From positions 1 through 64,000 of the forward strand of contig NZ_SOHA01000010.1 in assembly GCF_004403065.1 (NCBI RefSeq): a DNA stretch of 64,000 nucleotides, in the 5' to 3' direction. The position numbers were made by a program, and so were the translations under genes. This document shows positions 1 through 11,300 of the stretch, piece after piece. The notes beneath the pieces are model-generated. The model had not been told where the DNA came from. It saw only the letters and a list, made by a program, of their open reading frames with translations, and searched no databases. This DNA is from Cryobacterium cryoconiti. GTDB taxonomy: Bacteria; Actinomycetota; Actinomycetes; Actinomycetales; Microbacteriaceae. Each line of letters begins with the position of its first letter. Position 1 is the stretch's first letter.

Positions 1-789
1 CCGGCCGCCGTCCCGCGGCCCGCTGCATCCGCCGCCCCGCGGCCCGCTGCCGCGATGCCGGCCCCACGGTCCGCTGCCGCGACTCCGGGCCCTCGGCCCG
101 CGGGCGGCACCAAACCCGCCTCCTCAACCCGGATCCCGCCCACCGCTCCCGGCGCTGACCGCCCCGGGTCGTCTGGACGCCCGCCCGGCGGTGGTCGTCC
201 TGGTGGTCGTCGCCTTGTCGCCTGGATCGCGGGCGGTCTCGCGCTCGTGGTCGTGCTCGCGGCGCTCTTCTTCCTCGGGCAGAGCCTGGTCGGCGGGGGC
301 GATCCCGCTCCGGTCGCGGTGGGCACCTCCAGCGCCACCCCCACCCCGAGTGCCACCCCGACTGAAGCACCGCCGGCCCCGGTCGAGGTCACCGGTCCCC
401 AGCCGGCCGGCGAACACGCGTGGGACACCCTGTTCGGCGGCGAGTGCCTGCAGCCCTACGTGAGCCCGTGGGAGGAGAAGTTCACGGTCGCCGACTGTGC
501 CACCCCGCACGCGGCGCAGCTCGTCTACCGCGGAGTCTTCGCCGGCGATGCCGCCACCGCGTTCCCGGGCGAGGCGGAGCTGGCCGGTCAGATCAACGCA
601 CTCTGCAGCGCGCCCGGCGTGATCGATCCGGCCGCCGCCGCGGCGTACTCCGACCTGCAGGTTCAGGGCAGCTACCCGGTGACCGAAGAGCAGTGGACCG
701 ATGGCGCCCGCTACTACTACTGCTTCGTCAGCCTGGCTTCCGGCGAGCCGCTCACGGCGACCGTCGCGGGCCCCGGGCCGGCCGCCTAG
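1..789 (+). CDS. Membrane-anchored protein with septum-formation-like extracellular domain (5' partial)
   Basis: The reading frame is open from the first base, so the true start may lie outside the window; the first ATG in frame is at 55. Counting from that ATG, the protein has a Pro/Gly/Arg-rich cytoplasmic stretch (about residues 1-52), one membrane helix (about 53-78), a Thr/Pro-rich spacer and a compact outer domain with four cysteines (GGECLQPY, ADCATP, ALCSAP, YYYCFV). That Cys pattern and the CATPHAAQLV segment resemble the actinobacterial septum-formation family. The role in division is inferred from the family only. It converges on the HAD gene, with an inverted repeat between them. 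Confidence 0.6.
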   Translation, partial: PAAVPRPAASAAPRPAAAMPAPRSAAATPGPRPAGGTKPASSTRIPPTAPGADRPGSSGRPPGGGRPGGRRLVAWIAGGLALVVVLAALFFLGQSLVGGGDPAPVAVGTSSATPTPSATPTEAPPAPVEVTGPQPAGEHAWDTLFGGECLQPYVSPWEEKFTVADCATPHAAQLVYRGVFAGDAATAFPGEAELAGQINALCSAPGVIDPAAAAAYSDLQVQGSYPVTEEQWTDGARYYYCFVSLASGEPLTATVAGPGPAA

Positions 790-824
790 GCTCCCCGCGC
801 ATCCGTCGCCCCGCGATCACGGGC

Positions 825-895
825 GCGACAACTGTCGCCGGAGCGGACAAGTGTTGCCCGCACAACAGCGACAGTTGTCCGCTTGGGCAACAGTC
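825..895. repeat. Composite inverted repeat in a convergent gap
   Basis: Arms 831-858 and 867-894 pair over 28 positions with six mismatches around an 8-base loop. Each arm itself contains two similar sub-repeats: gcgacaactgtcgcc at 825-839 and gcggacaagtgttgcc at 843-858 on the left, with their complements on the right. It lies between the 3' ends of two convergent genes and has no T-tract. It shares its plan, though not its sequence, with the elements at 36530, 49997 and 59243. A gene-end hairpin or terminator role is inferred. Confidence 0.7.
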
Positions 896-900
896 AGACG

Positions 901-1701
901 CTAGATCGCGTCGGACTCGATCGGCTCCTGGGCGACGAGCTCATGCACGCCGGAGAGGATCTCGTCGGGGCGGAACGGGTAGCGGCTCACTTCGGCCTCG
1001 TCGCTGATGCCGGTCATCACCAGGATGGTGTGCAGCCCGGCTTCGATCCCGGCGATGATGTCGGTGTCCATCCGGTCGCCGATCATGGCCGTGTTCTCCG
1101 AGTGCGCGCCGATCTTGTTCATCGCCGAGCGGAACATCATCGGATTCGGCTTGCCCACCACGTAGGGCTCCATGCCGGTGGCCTTGGTGATGAGGGCGGC
1201 GATGGCGCCCGTGGCCGGCAGCGGGCCGTCCGCGCTGGGGCCGGTCGCATCCGGGTTGGTTGAAATGAAGCGGGCGCCGTTCAATAGCAGACGGATGGCC
1301 TTGGTGATGGCCTCGAACGAGTAGTTGCGGGTTTCTCCGACCACCACGTAATCGGGGTTGGTCTCGGTCATGATGAAACCGGCCTCGTGCAGGGCGGTCG
1401 TGAGCCCGACCTCGCCGATCACGAAGGCGGTGCCGCCCGGCGCTTGAGAACGCAGGAAGTCGGCGGTCGCCAGCGCGGAGGTCCAAATGCGGTCCTCCGG
1501 CACGTTCAGGCCCGAGGCGCGCAGGCGCGCGCTGAGGTCCCGCGGGGTGAAGATCGAGTTATTGGTGAGCACCAGGAACGGCGTGCCGGTGTCACTCCAC
1601 TGCTGCAACAGCTCCGCGGCGCCCGGGAGCGGGCTGTTCTCGTGCACCAGCACACCATCCATGTCGGTGAGCCAGCATTCGATCTCGTCGCGACGTGTCA
1701 T
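901..1701 (-). CDS. HAD-superfamily phosphatase, NagD type
   Basis: 266 residues. Motif I is WLTDMDGVLVHE near the N-terminus, followed by the NagD-type LTNNS motif and a C-terminal GDRMDTDIIAGIEAG motif that binds Mg2+. VVGKPNPMMF supplies the conserved lysine. Family members dephosphorylate small phosphometabolites in the cytoplasm; the substrate cannot be read from sequence. The ATG at 1701 is chosen because AAGGAG precedes it closely, and that site lies in the loop of a 7-bp inverted repeat (1703-1729). Longer readings only extend into the neighbouring regulator on the same strand. It lies downstream of the MntR-like gene. Confidence 0.88.
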   Translation of the reverse strand: MTRRDEIECWLTDMDGVLVHENSPLPGAAELLQQWSDTGTPFLVLTNNSIFTPRDLSARLRASGLNVPEDRIWTSALATADFLRSQAPGGTAFVIGEVGLTTALHEAGFIMTETNPDYVVVGETRNYSFEAITKAIRLLLNGARFISTNPDATGPSADGPLPATGAIAALITKATGMEPYVVGKPNPMMFRSAMNKIGAHSENTAMIGDRMDTDIIAGIEAGLHTILVMTGISDEAEVSRYPFRPDEILSGVHELVAQEPIESDAI

Positions 1702-1757
1702 GTGGTGGTACTCCTTTTGTTCACCACCAAGCCTAGCGGCGCAAGGTTTCCGGACGG

Positions 1758-2402
1758 TTACGCGGTGAGCCAGATCGACCGGGCCGCAGCGGTCGACAGC
1801 CGACGGATGTCCCCGTCCGGCAGGCGAACGGCGCCGGGTTCCAGCACCGTGAGCCGGGTGCCGGGGCCGACCAGATCCGCGGCGAGATCGCGCAGGATCG
1901 CCGGGTCGCGATCGCTGATGCGCACCACCTCCCCGACATGGCCGACAGCCGCATCCGCCAGCAGCACGGCGTCGGGCCGGATCAGGGTGCCGTCTGCGGC
2001 CGGAATCGGGTCGCCGTGCGGGTCCGCCGACGGATGCCCGAGCCGGTCCTCGATCGCCGCCAGCAGCCGGTCGGAGATGGAGTGCTCGAGGATCTCGGCC
2101 TCGTCGTGCACCTCGTGCCAGTGGTAGCCCATCTCCCGCACCAGCCAGGTCTCGATCAACCGGTGCCGGCGCACCACGGCCGTCGCGCGCAGGAAACCGG
2201 CCGGAGTCAGGGTGAGCGGCCCGTACGGCACATGCTCGATCAGGCCGCCGGCCGCGAGTTTCTTCACCATCTCGGTGACGGATGACGGCGCCACCCCGAG
2301 CCGTGCGGCCAGTGCCGAGGGCGTGATCGGCTGCGGCTGCCACTCGGTGTGCGCATAGATGGTCTTGAGGTAGTCCTCGGCCGCGGGCGTGGTGAGTTTC
2401 AT
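1758..2402 (-). CDS. mntR: MntR/DtxR-family metal-dependent transcriptional regulator
   Basis: 214 residues. An N-terminal winged helix (AEDYLKTIY, then LAARLGVAPSSVTEMVKKL) is followed by the metal-binding dimerisation domain with RHRLIETWLV and EVHDEAEILEHSISD, and by a short SH3-like C-terminal part. This matches manganese- or iron-sensing repressors. Location next to an Nramp transporter on the same strand favours manganese, so the symbol is by context. A -10-like TAGCCT stands nine bases before the ATG. Neighbours: mntH ends 71 bases upstream and the HAD gene follows. Confidence 0.85.
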   Translation of the reverse strand: MKLTTPAAEDYLKTIYAHTEWQPQPITPSALAARLGVAPSSVTEMVKKLAAGGLIEHVPYGPLTLTPAGFLRATAVVRRHRLIETWLVREMGYHWHEVHDEAEILEHSISDRLLAAIEDRLGHPSADPHGDPIPAADGTLIRPDAVLLADAAVGHVGEVVRISDRDPAILRDLAADLVGPGTRLTVLEPGAVRLPDGDIRRLSTAAARSIWLTA

Positions 2403-2440
2403 GACGCCTTCAGGCTAGCGGGCGCCCGCACGGAGCAAGC

Positions 2441-2473
2441 CGGCACGACCCGGAGCCAACTCGGCACGACCCG
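2441..2473. repeat. 12-bp direct repeat just past the mntH stop codon
   Basis: cggcacgacccg occurs at 2441-2452 and again at 2462-2473, the second copy abutting the mntH stop codon at 2474. The gap between mntR and mntH therefore carries a near-exact duplication beginning at a gene end. Similar but larger cases follow the SDR gene (28453) and purD (52783). Confidence 0.6.
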
Positions 2474-3745
2474 TCACGCCCCGGTGAACACGAGCACGAG
2501 CAGCACCACGTTCAGGGCCACCAGCAGCAGCGCGAAAATCGCTCCGGCCAGCGTCGTGAACCAGCGGTTGGCGTGCTCGCCGAGCACGCCGCGCTGCCGG
2601 GTGAGCCAGACCAGGGGGATCAGCGCGAACGGGATGCCGAACGACAGCACCACCTGACTGAGCACCAGGGCCTCGGTCGGGTCGAAACCCACGCCGAGGA
2701 TCAGCAGCGCCGGGATGAGCGTCACCACGCGCCGCACGAGCAGCGGCACCCGCACGCGCAGCAGGCCGTGCATGATCTCCGCGCCCGCGTACGCCCCGAC
2801 CGAGGTCGACGCCAGCCCGGAGGCGAGCAGCCCGACCGCGAACACCGTCGCGATCACGGGCCCGAGAGTCGCCTCCAGGGCCGCGTGGGCACCCTCGAGC
2901 GTGTCGGTTCCCGCGACGCCCTGCAGAGCGGATGCCGCGAGCAGCAGGATCGACAGGTTCACCGTTCCGGCGATCACCATGGCGATCGTGACGTCCCATT
3001 TGGTGGCCCAGAGCAGCCGGCGGGTCGCCGCCGCATCCGTCATCAGGGGGAACCGGTCCCGGGTGAGCGCGGAGTGCGCGTAGATGGCGTGCGGCATGAT
3101 CGTGGCGCCGAGGATGGACGCGGCCAGGAGCACCGAGTTCGCGCCCTCGAACCGCGGCACGAGGCCGGCGACGACGCTGCCGGCGTCCGGCGGCGCGAAG
3201 AACACGCCGGCCATGAAGCCCACCGTGATGATCAACAGCAGCGCCACGATGACGCGCTCGAATGTGCGTGGGCCGCGGCGGGTCTGCACCGTGAGCACGA
3301 TCATCGAGATGACGCCGGTGATCACGCCGCCGGCGAGCAGGGGGAGACCGAAGAGCAGATTCAGCGCGACCGCGCCGCCGATGATCTCGGCCAGGTCGGT
3401 GGCCATGGCCACCAGCTCCGCCTGCACCCAGTAGAGGCGCCGGGCCAGCGGCCGCCGCATCCGCACCCCGAGGATCTCCGGCAGGCTCGTGCCGGTCACG
3501 ATGCCGAGCTTGGCCGACAGGTACTGGATCAGCCAGGCCATCACGTTGCCGGCCACGACCACCCAGACGAGCAGGTAACCGTAGCGGGCGCCCGCCGTCA
3601 TATTGCTGGCGACGTTGCCGGGGTCGAGGTAGGCCACCCCCGCCACGAGGGCAGGGCCGAGCAACCAGAGCAGGCGAGTGGATGCCACGGTGGTCGTCAC
3701 CGGGGCCGGACCCCTCGCATCCGTGCGTACGTCGTTTTTAGCCAC
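2474..3745 (-). CDS. mntH: Nramp-family divalent metal (Mn2+/Fe2+) transporter
   Basis: 423 residues with about eleven hydrophobic helices. The Nramp signatures are present: DPGN in the first helix (VAYLDPGNVASN) and the MPH motif in the sixth (IMPHAIYAHS), which together form the metal site in this proton-coupled family. Start is GTG at 3745; a TATTCT hexamer ends six bases before it and there is no Shine-Dalgarno sequence, suggesting a leaderless mRNA. The adjacent MntR-type regulator probably represses it under high manganese, but only a TTAGGT half-site was seen upstream, not a full palindrome. Confidence 0.9.
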   Translation of the reverse strand: MAKNDVRTDARGPAPVTTTVASTRLLWLLGPALVAGVAYLDPGNVASNMTAGARYGYLLVWVVVAGNVMAWLIQYLSAKLGIVTGTSLPEILGVRMRRPLARRLYWVQAELVAMATDLAEIIGGAVALNLLFGLPLLAGGVITGVISMIVLTVQTRRGPRTFERVIVALLLIITVGFMAGVFFAPPDAGSVVAGLVPRFEGANSVLLAASILGATIMPHAIYAHSALTRDRFPLMTDAAATRRLLWATKWDVTIAMVIAGTVNLSILLLAASALQGVAGTDTLEGAHAALEATLGPVIATVFAVGLLASGLASTSVGAYAGAEIMHGLLRVRVPLLVRRVVTLIPALLILGVGFDPTEALVLSQVVLSFGIPFALIPLVWLTRQRGVLGEHANRWFTTLAGAIFALLLVALNVVLLVLVFTGA

Positions 3746-3793
3746 ACCGAAAGAATAGGGGAGATTTAGGTGGGCCGAAAGATCACCCGGCGG

Positions 3794-4486
3794 TTACTCG
3801 TCGCGGAGGTCCTCGGGAATCGTGGCGACGGGCACGGGGGACTTGCCGCGGGTGCGCAGCTGCTCGCGGCCGGCTTTGTAGAGCTCGGACAGGATGGGCA
3901 CGCCCGAGAGCAGCACGATGCCGATGATGAAGTACTCGGAGTACTTCGCCACGAACTCGATCTGTCCGAGCAGGTAGCCCATCAGGGTGAGGCCGACGCC
4001 CCAGGCGAAGGCGCCGATCAGGTTGAAGAGCACGAAGGTGCGGTAGTGCATGCGCCCGACGCCGGCGGCGACCGGTACGAAGGCGCGGAACACAGGCAGG
4101 AAACGGGCGATGATGACGGCCTTGCCGCCGTGCTTGGCGAAGAAGGCATTGGTGCGTTCCACGTTCTTCGGGTTGAACAGGCGGTTCTGCTCGCGGGCGA
4201 AGACGGCCGGGCCGGCCTTCCGGCCGATGTAGTAGGCCAGCTGGTCACCGGAGAACGCGGCGATGAAGATGACCAGGCAGGTCACCCAGATCGGGAACGG
4301 CACATCTCCGGTGGCGGTGAGCAGCCCCACGGTGAAGAGGAGGGAGTCGCCCGGCAGGAACGACAGCACGATGAAGCCGGTCTCGACGAACACGATCGTG
4401 GCCACGCCGAGGAGCACGAACGACCCGAACCAGCCGATCAGCCACTCGGAGTCGAGAAAGTCGAGGCCGAAAAGTGTGGGATGCAA
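3794..4486 (-). CDS. DedA-family membrane protein
   Basis: 230 residues with several membrane helices. The DedA core is clear: FLPGDSLLF, GDQLAYYIGRKAG and the ARFLPVFRAFVPVAAGVG motif with its conserved arginines and prolines. DedA proteins are implicated in phospholipid (undecaprenyl phosphate or PE) flipping and membrane homeostasis. The TTG start at 4486 is supported by GAAGGA five bases upstream. It is divergent from the RNA methyltransferase gene, sharing a gap of about 100 bases. Confidence 0.88.
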   Translation of the reverse strand: MHPTLFGLDFLDSEWLIGWFGSFVLLGVATIVFVETGFIVLSFLPGDSLLFTVGLLTATGDVPFPIWVTCLVIFIAAFSGDQLAYYIGRKAGPAVFAREQNRLFNPKNVERTNAFFAKHGGKAVIIARFLPVFRAFVPVAAGVGRMHYRTFVLFNLIGAFAWGVGLTLMGYLLGQIEFVAKYSEYFIIGIVLLSGVPILSELYKAGREQLRTRGKSPVPVATIPEDLRDE

Positions 4487-4585
4487 TGTATTCCTTCAGT
4501 CGGGGACGAGCCGGCGTAACGCAAACCCTGCAGGACAGAATAGCCGACGGCGCCGTGGCGGAGCCCGGCGGGATACGGTGGATCA

Positions 4586-5215
4586 GTGCAAGAGCCGCTG
4601 AACCCCACGCCCGAACTGTCCACCCACGGCGTCGGACCCTGGGCCGGCGAGTGGCCCGAGGAGTCCTTCTACGACCGGGAACTGCTCGAGCGCGGCGACA
4701 CCCGCAACGTGATCGACCGCTACCGGTACTGGACCATGGCGGCGATCGTCGCCGACCTCGACGAGAAGCGGCATCCGTTCCATGTCGCCATCGAGAACTG
4801 GCAGCACGACATGAACATCGGCTCGATCGTGCGCAGCGCCAACGCGTTCGCCGCCGACACGGTGCACATCATCGGGCGCAAGCGCTGGAACAAGCGCGGC
4901 GCCATGGTCACCGACCGCTACCAGCACGTGCTGCACCACCCGGATGTCGCGACTTTCGTCGAGTGGGCCGCGGCCGAGACCCTGCCGATCATCGCCATCG
5001 ACAACGTGCCGGGCAGCGTGATCATCGAAACTTTTCGCTTTCCCGAGCGCTGCGTGCTCCTGTTCGGGCAGGAGGGGCCGGGCCTCTCGCCCGAGGCGAT
5101 CGAGGCAGCGGATGCCGTCGTGGAGATCAGCCAGTTCGGCTCCACCCGCTCGCTCAACGCCTCGGCCGCCGCGGCCGTCACCATGCACAACTGGGTGTTG
5201 CAGCACCGGTTCTGA
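4586..5215 (+). CDS. SPOUT-class (TrmH-family) RNA 2'-O-methyltransferase
   Basis: 209 residues. The three SPOUT motifs are present: motif 1 in HDMNIGSIVRSANAF, motif 2 in FGQEGPGLSPEAIEAAD and motif 3 in ISQFGSTRSLNASAAAA, which form the knotted SAM-binding site. The N-terminal about 60 residues are not a typical TrmH extension. The substrate (tRNA or rRNA) is not deducible. The GTG at 4586 has no Shine-Dalgarno sequence, but TACGGT ends six bases upstream, so a leaderless transcript is likely. A GAAA-loop hairpin follows the gene. Confidence 0.85.
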   Translation: MQEPLNPTPELSTHGVGPWAGEWPEESFYDRELLERGDTRNVIDRYRYWTMAAIVADLDEKRHPFHVAIENWQHDMNIGSIVRSANAFAADTVHIIGRKRWNKRGAMVTDRYQHVLHHPDVATFVEWAAAETLPIIAIDNVPGSVIIETFRFPERCVLLFGQEGPGLSPEAIEAADAVVEISQFGSTRSLNASAAAAVTMHNWVLQHRF

Positions 5216-5229
5216 GGTCCGCCGCTGCC

Positions 5230-5247
5230 GCCCCCAGAAATGGGGGC
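5230..5247 (+). terminator. GAAA-tetraloop hairpin after the methyltransferase gene
   Basis: A seven-base-pair stem of five consecutive C:G pairs plus flanking pairs closes on a GAAA tetraloop, 15 bases past the stop codon. No T-tract follows, as is common in high-GC genomes, so termination strength is uncertain. Confidence 0.55.
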
Positions 5248-5391
5248 ACCCCGGGGCTGCCACCCGGATCGGGGAACCGATACATTCTCAGTAGATGTTT
5301 GTCCGGGGGGCAAATTCTCGGGACATGACGCCATGGGACGAGGGGCTACTGCATCGTATTGTCCGATGCCGCATGCCCCAGGAGCCCCACC

Positions 5392-8300
5392 GTGCCACAG
5401 CACCGCGCCCGCACCAGTAGCCGTACCGTTCGTGAAAAGCCCCTCACCCTGTTCGCAACGGGATTCCTCGCACCGGTCCGCGCGCACATCCGCATCACCG
5501 CCGGCGGCCTGGCCGCCCTGCTCGTCGCCGTCGGCCTGACCCTCGGCGCCGTCGCCCCGGCCAACGCCGATGCCCTGATCACGCTGTCCGCCGACTCGTC
5601 CGGCACCATCCTCGCCGGCGAGGACGCGACCGTGACGCTCACCGCCAGCGGCCCGAGCGGTTCCACCGCCGACTATTACAACCTGGCCTTCCGCTATGAG
5701 CTCCCGACCGGGGTGAGCTACGTCGCCGGCAGTGCGACGAGCGACACCGTGCCGGCCCTGCCTGACCCCACCATCGTGGTGATCACCGACTCGGCCGGGC
5801 CGCCCGCCGTCACCCACCAGGTGCTGATCTGGACGAACCTCGCTGATCTCCCGCGCGGCACCACCCCCGGATTCACCTTCAAGATCCGGCCGGATGCCGA
5901 CGTCTACCCGGTCGGGGCGCCGATCCCCGGCAACGCCGCCGTCTATGCGCAGACCAACCCGCGTCTGCTCGCCAAGTTCGCCACGGACACCGGCGTCGTC
6001 GTGCCCGGCACTTTCGCCGCCTCGGATGCCGTCAGCCCGGCCGCCACCAAGGTCACCGCGATCGAGGTGACCAAGTCGGAACCGAGCCCCGAGCATGAGC
6101 TCATGCGCGGCGTTCACACCGAAGCCCGGGTCTACTCGATCGCGACCCGCAATACCGGTGTCGCCCCCACCACCGGCGTCGTCCTCGTCGACTACCTGCC
6201 CGCCGGACTCGAGTTCCTCGGCTGCGGTCTGGCCGACAACAGCGCCGCCGAGGAATACCCGGGCTCCGGGCCCGTGCGCGCCACCCTCACCGGCGACGAG
6301 CTGGCCGCCTGCCAGGCCCCGGTCAGCATCGAGACCGTGAACGACCGGCCCGGTTTCGCCGGCCAGGTCTTCACCAGGGTCACCTGGAACCTCGGCGTGC
6401 TCGCCGCCGGCTCCACCCGCACCATCAGCTATGCCGCCGGGATCCCGCTCCGCGCCAACACCCTCTCCTGGCCGGCCGGCACCCCCGCCGCGGCCTCCCT
6501 GCTCCAGGGTGCGAACCTCGACAACAACACCGGGGCATCCACCCGCCAGGAAGACGCCGCCGCCGCCGGCCGGTCCCTGACCAACACGGCAACGGCCTCC
6601 GGCACGTACACCGGCAAGGTCGCCACCCCGGCGGATGCCGCCGTCTCCTCCAGCGACTCCGTCACCGTGAAGGCCATGGACCTGTCCATCGTCAAGTCCG
6701 GCCCCGGCCTGTTCAGCGCAGGCGACACGGCCGACTTCTCCCTGCTGGTGCGCGCCGGCGAGTACACCGACGACACGGCCATGACCATCGTCGACACCAT
6801 CCCCAACGGCCTCTGCCCCATCCTGCCGGCCTCCGTGCTGTTCACCCGCAGCGCAGGCTGCCCCGGTGACGGCATCGTCACCAATGCCACCGTGACCGGC
6901 GCCGTCGCCAACAGCGACGGCACATTCACCGTCACCATGACGCCCGCGCCCGACGCGATCGCGCATGGCGACAGCGTCACCATCGAATACAGCGCCTACA
7001 TGAACGAGACCTACCAGGGCACGTCCAGCGCCGGAACCGGCGCCGGGGTGCCCACCGCGGCCGGGGACTCCTTCCGCAACACGGTCACCATCGCCGGCAC
7101 CACGACCGGGCTCACCCCCGGCGACCTGGCCGTCAAGGCGGTCACCGACGACTCCTCCGCCGCGCTCGGCTCGGACGGACCGGAAATCAGCAAGAAGGTG
7201 CTGCAGCGCCCGACCCCCGGTGCCACCCCGGTGGACTGCGCGGCCGCCGACCCGACCCAGTACGTCGATGAAGAATCGATCCCGCCCGTGATGCCGGCCT
7301 ATCAGGTCGGCGACAGGGTCTGCTTCGAACTCACCGTCACGTTCTCCACCTCGACGAAGACCCGCAACGCCCAGATCACCGACTTCGTGCCGGTCGGCAC
7401 CCGCTACGACGCCTATGCCCTCGCCCCCGGCGGCACCGTCGCGGTCACCCCCGTCGCCGGCACCCAGTCCGCGACACCCCTGGTCGCCGACCCGCTCCCC
7501 GCGGCCTGGGACCTCGGCGTCACCGAAGGCGGCACCGACCGCTTCGTGCCCAAGGGTTCGACCCTCACCCTGTACGTGAGCGCCATCATCGATTCGCGCA
7601 CCGACGGAGCGGCGGTCGACATCACCGCCAACCTGATGAAGTACCGCCAGGAGACGACCAGCGGCGGCGTGCTCGCCCTGCGCGATCAGGTCGACTACAG
7701 GGTCGCCCCGACACCGGCGGTCGTGCTCGCCAAGAGCATCGCCCAGGTCAACGGCGCCGCCCCCGCGGCCCCGAATGACAACGTCGTTGTCAAGGAGGGC
7801 GACGTCGTCACCTACTCCGTCGACGTGAGCGGCGCCCCCGCGAACTTCTTCGACGTGGAGAACGTCACCGTTTGGGATGCGCTCCCAGCCGGCTACGACT
7901 GTGCGACCTGGACCGTCACCGCCATCACCGCGGGCGGGGTCTGCCGCAACCCGGGCGACGCCGGCTACCCGGCGAACTCCGCCACTCCGACCGGGCGCAG
8001 CGTGATCGAGTGGACCATCGCCGGGCCGCTCGGTGCCGCCGTTCTTGCCAACCTCGCCTACACCGTGACGGTTCCCGCCGGCGTGAGCGTGTCCCGGGTC
8101 TTCGTCAACACGGCATCCGTCGTCGCGTTCACCACTCCGACCACCAACGGCACCGACCAGACCTACTTCCCGAAGGGCTCGCTCAACCCTTCCCACGACA
8201 CCGACGGCAACGCCGCCCCGGCGAACGACAACGCCCAGGTGCGTCTTCCCGATGCCGTTCCGGGCAAGTCCGGCGTGACACGTATCAACGACGTCAACAA

Positions 8301-11300
8301 CAACGCGGCCAGCCAGGCCGTCGCCGGTGAACTCGTCGACTACACCTTCTCCGTCACGGTCCCGCCCCGCACCACGGTCTTCAACGGCGTGCTCTCCGAC
8401 GCCCTCCCGGCCGGCCTGACCACGACCGGCGCGACCGCCACGGCGACGCTCGACGGCGGGGCACTCCCGGCCGGATTCGGGCTGGACACGACCACGGGCA
8501 AGCTGACCTTCCCGGCGACACACGACAACACGACCGCGATCGGCCAGGTCTTCACCGTGACCCTGCCCGGCGTGCTCGTGGGCGTCGGATTATCCTCCGG
8601 CAGCCTCCGGAACACCGCGACGTTCGCCAGCACGGCCACCCTGACCGGCGCCGCGCTGCCTGCCCGCACCGCCCAGAAAACCGTGACGGTCGTGACGCCC
8701 CTGCCGACCCTGACCAAGACCGTCGACACGCCCACCGCCCGCGGCGGTGACCTGGTGGTCTTCACACTGACTGCCGGCAACACCAGCGGCCGCCCGGCCG
8801 CCTACGACTCCGTCATCACGGACTGCCTGCCCGCGGGCCTGGCCTTCGACCCCTCGACCGGGTTCCTCACGTCTCCCTCCGGCACCACGGTCGCCTCCGA
8901 GGCCGGCACCGGAACCGGCGCGGGCGGAAACGGCTGCGCCGTCGGCACCACCCGGATCACCTGGGCCCTGCCCGGAACGGGTGCCCTCCTGCACCCCGCG
9001 ACAGCCACTGTCACGTTCCAGGCCCGGGTGACGCCGACCTCCGCCGGTCTCGAGACGTACACCAACACCGCGTTCGTCACCGGATCGACCCTGGACAACT
9101 CCGGCGTCACCCCGGTGAACGACCCGGCCACCGAACGGGTCGTCACGGCGTCCTCCTCCGCCGTCGTCACGGTGCAGGGCGCCGTGACCGTGAAGACGGT
9201 GCTGCCGGCCACCGCCACCATCGGCGGCACGATCGACTACACCGTGACGGTCACCCTGCCGCAGAACGTCAACTTCTATGACGCCGCGATCATCGACACC
9301 CTGCCCGTCGGCCTCACCGCCGGAACCGCGACCGTGACCTGCCTCACCGCCGCCGCCGTGGACTGCGCGGCGGACCTGCCCGGAGCCGGGGCGCCCCTCA
9401 CGGCCTCCGGCCAGAAAATCGGCTGGTCGCTCGGCGACGTCACGGCGAAAGCCGAGATCCGCACCCTCACGGTCACCTTCACCGGTACCGTCACCTCGGC
9501 GCCCAGCAACGCGGCGGGCGTGATCCTGAAGAACGGCGCGTTGCTGGGCTGGAACGTGCTGAACGGAACCAACCCCACGGCGGCGAACGCGTCCTTCGCA
9601 CGCACCGCGGCATCCGCCACCGCCGACGTGACGGTTCTCGAACCGTCTCTCTCGATCGCCAAGGCCGTCTCCGACACCACGCCGGAACCCGGCCAGACCT
9701 TCACCTATACGGTCACGGCGCGGAACGCGAACACCGCCACCACGAGCGACGCCTACGCGGTGAGCATCGTCGACACCATCCCGGCCGGCATCGACCCGGC
9801 GAGCATCGTGAACATCTCGAACGGCGGCGTGCGCTCCGGCAGCACGATCACCTGGACCGTCGCGAGCATCGCCAAGAATGCCACCGCGGTGCTGACCTAT
9901 GACGCCACGCTCGCGGCCTCCGGCACCCTCGGCACCGGCGCGATCATCAACACGGTGACCATCCCCACCTACCGGTCGCTGCCCGCAGCAACGCCCGATG
10001 AGCGCGAGTACACGGTCAACCCGCCCCGGGCCACCGCCTCCGTCACACCGGACTTCCCCCGTATCGTGCTGACCAAGGCGGCGTCCAACGGCACCACCGC
10101 CTACCCGAACACCCCCTTCGGCTGGACCCTCGGCCTGACGAACACGGGTTCCGGCACCGCCGCCACCGTGACGGCGACGGATGTCCTCCCCGCCAACTGG
10201 GAGTATCTGGCCGGCACCGGCACGGTGTCGGTCAACGGCGCCCCGGCCGTTGCCCTTGCCGACCCGGCGGTCAGCACTGCCTCTGGCGTGCAGACCCTGG
10301 TCTGGCCGGCCTTCACGGGCGTCGGCCCCACCGGCACGATCGTCATCCGCTACTCGGCCCAGCCGACTCTGGCGGCGGCGACCACCACCCCGGGCGCAGG
10401 CGCGGGCATCCTGCACACCAACACCCTGTCCGCGTCGACGACGGATGCGACCGGCGCCACCGGCCGCTCCGGCCCCACCTCCTACACCGGAGGGCCGGCC
10501 ACCGCGGCTGCGCAGCTGCACTCCGCCGACGTTGTCATCGTCAAGGCCGCCGGCGCCGCCCTCGTCGCCGGCACGACGACCGCCGACGCCTGGACCCTGA
10601 CCGTGAGCAACCGGGGGCCGGACACCGCGGTCGGCGTGGTCGGCGGTCACAACTTCCGGGTCACCGACACCCCGGCCCAGCCGCTTCCGGCCGGGCTGAC
10701 GGTCTCCGCCGCCTCCGGCGCCGGCTGGTCCTGCACCGTCCCCGATGTGTCCACCGGCGCCTTCACCTGCGACCGCCTGAACAGTGCTGAAACCCTGGCA
10801 TCGGGCAGCGCCTGGCCGCCGATCACGGTGGCCGTCGCGGTCGCCGCCGACGTCGCATCCGGCACCGACGTGGCCAACACGGCCTCGGTCGCCAGCCGCA
10901 CCTTCGACCCGGCCCCCGGCAACAACGCCGACGCCGAGACCATCGCGGTCGGCACCAGCGCCGACCTCCGGATCGCGAAGGCGTCCCAGGGCGACTTCAC
11001 GGCCGGGCAGGTCGCCACCTGGACCATCGACGTGACCAACGACGGACCCTCGCTCTCCCGGGCCCCGATCGAGGTCGCCGACACCCTGCCGGCCGGAATC
11101 TCCGAGGTCTCGGCCACCGGAACCGACTGGACCTGCGACACCGCAGCGACCCCGGTGAGCTGCACGACCGACACCGACCTGGCGCTGGGTGCCACCTCCC
11201 GCATCACCGTGACCGCCCTGATCGACTCGGGCTTCACCGGCAGCCTGACCAACACGGCGACCGTGTCCGGCACCACGCCTGACCCGGATCCGAGCAACAA

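Noticed and set aside
3765-3780. Possible IdeR/MntR box upstream of mntH
   Set aside because: Only the half-site TTAGGT is present; no matching ACCTAA half at the proper spacing.
4918-8523. Long minus-strand open frame of about 1,200 codons
   Set aside because: It is the antisense shadow of the giant surface protein gene; composition is Gly/Arg/Val-biased, has no family features, and third-position GC supports the plus strand.
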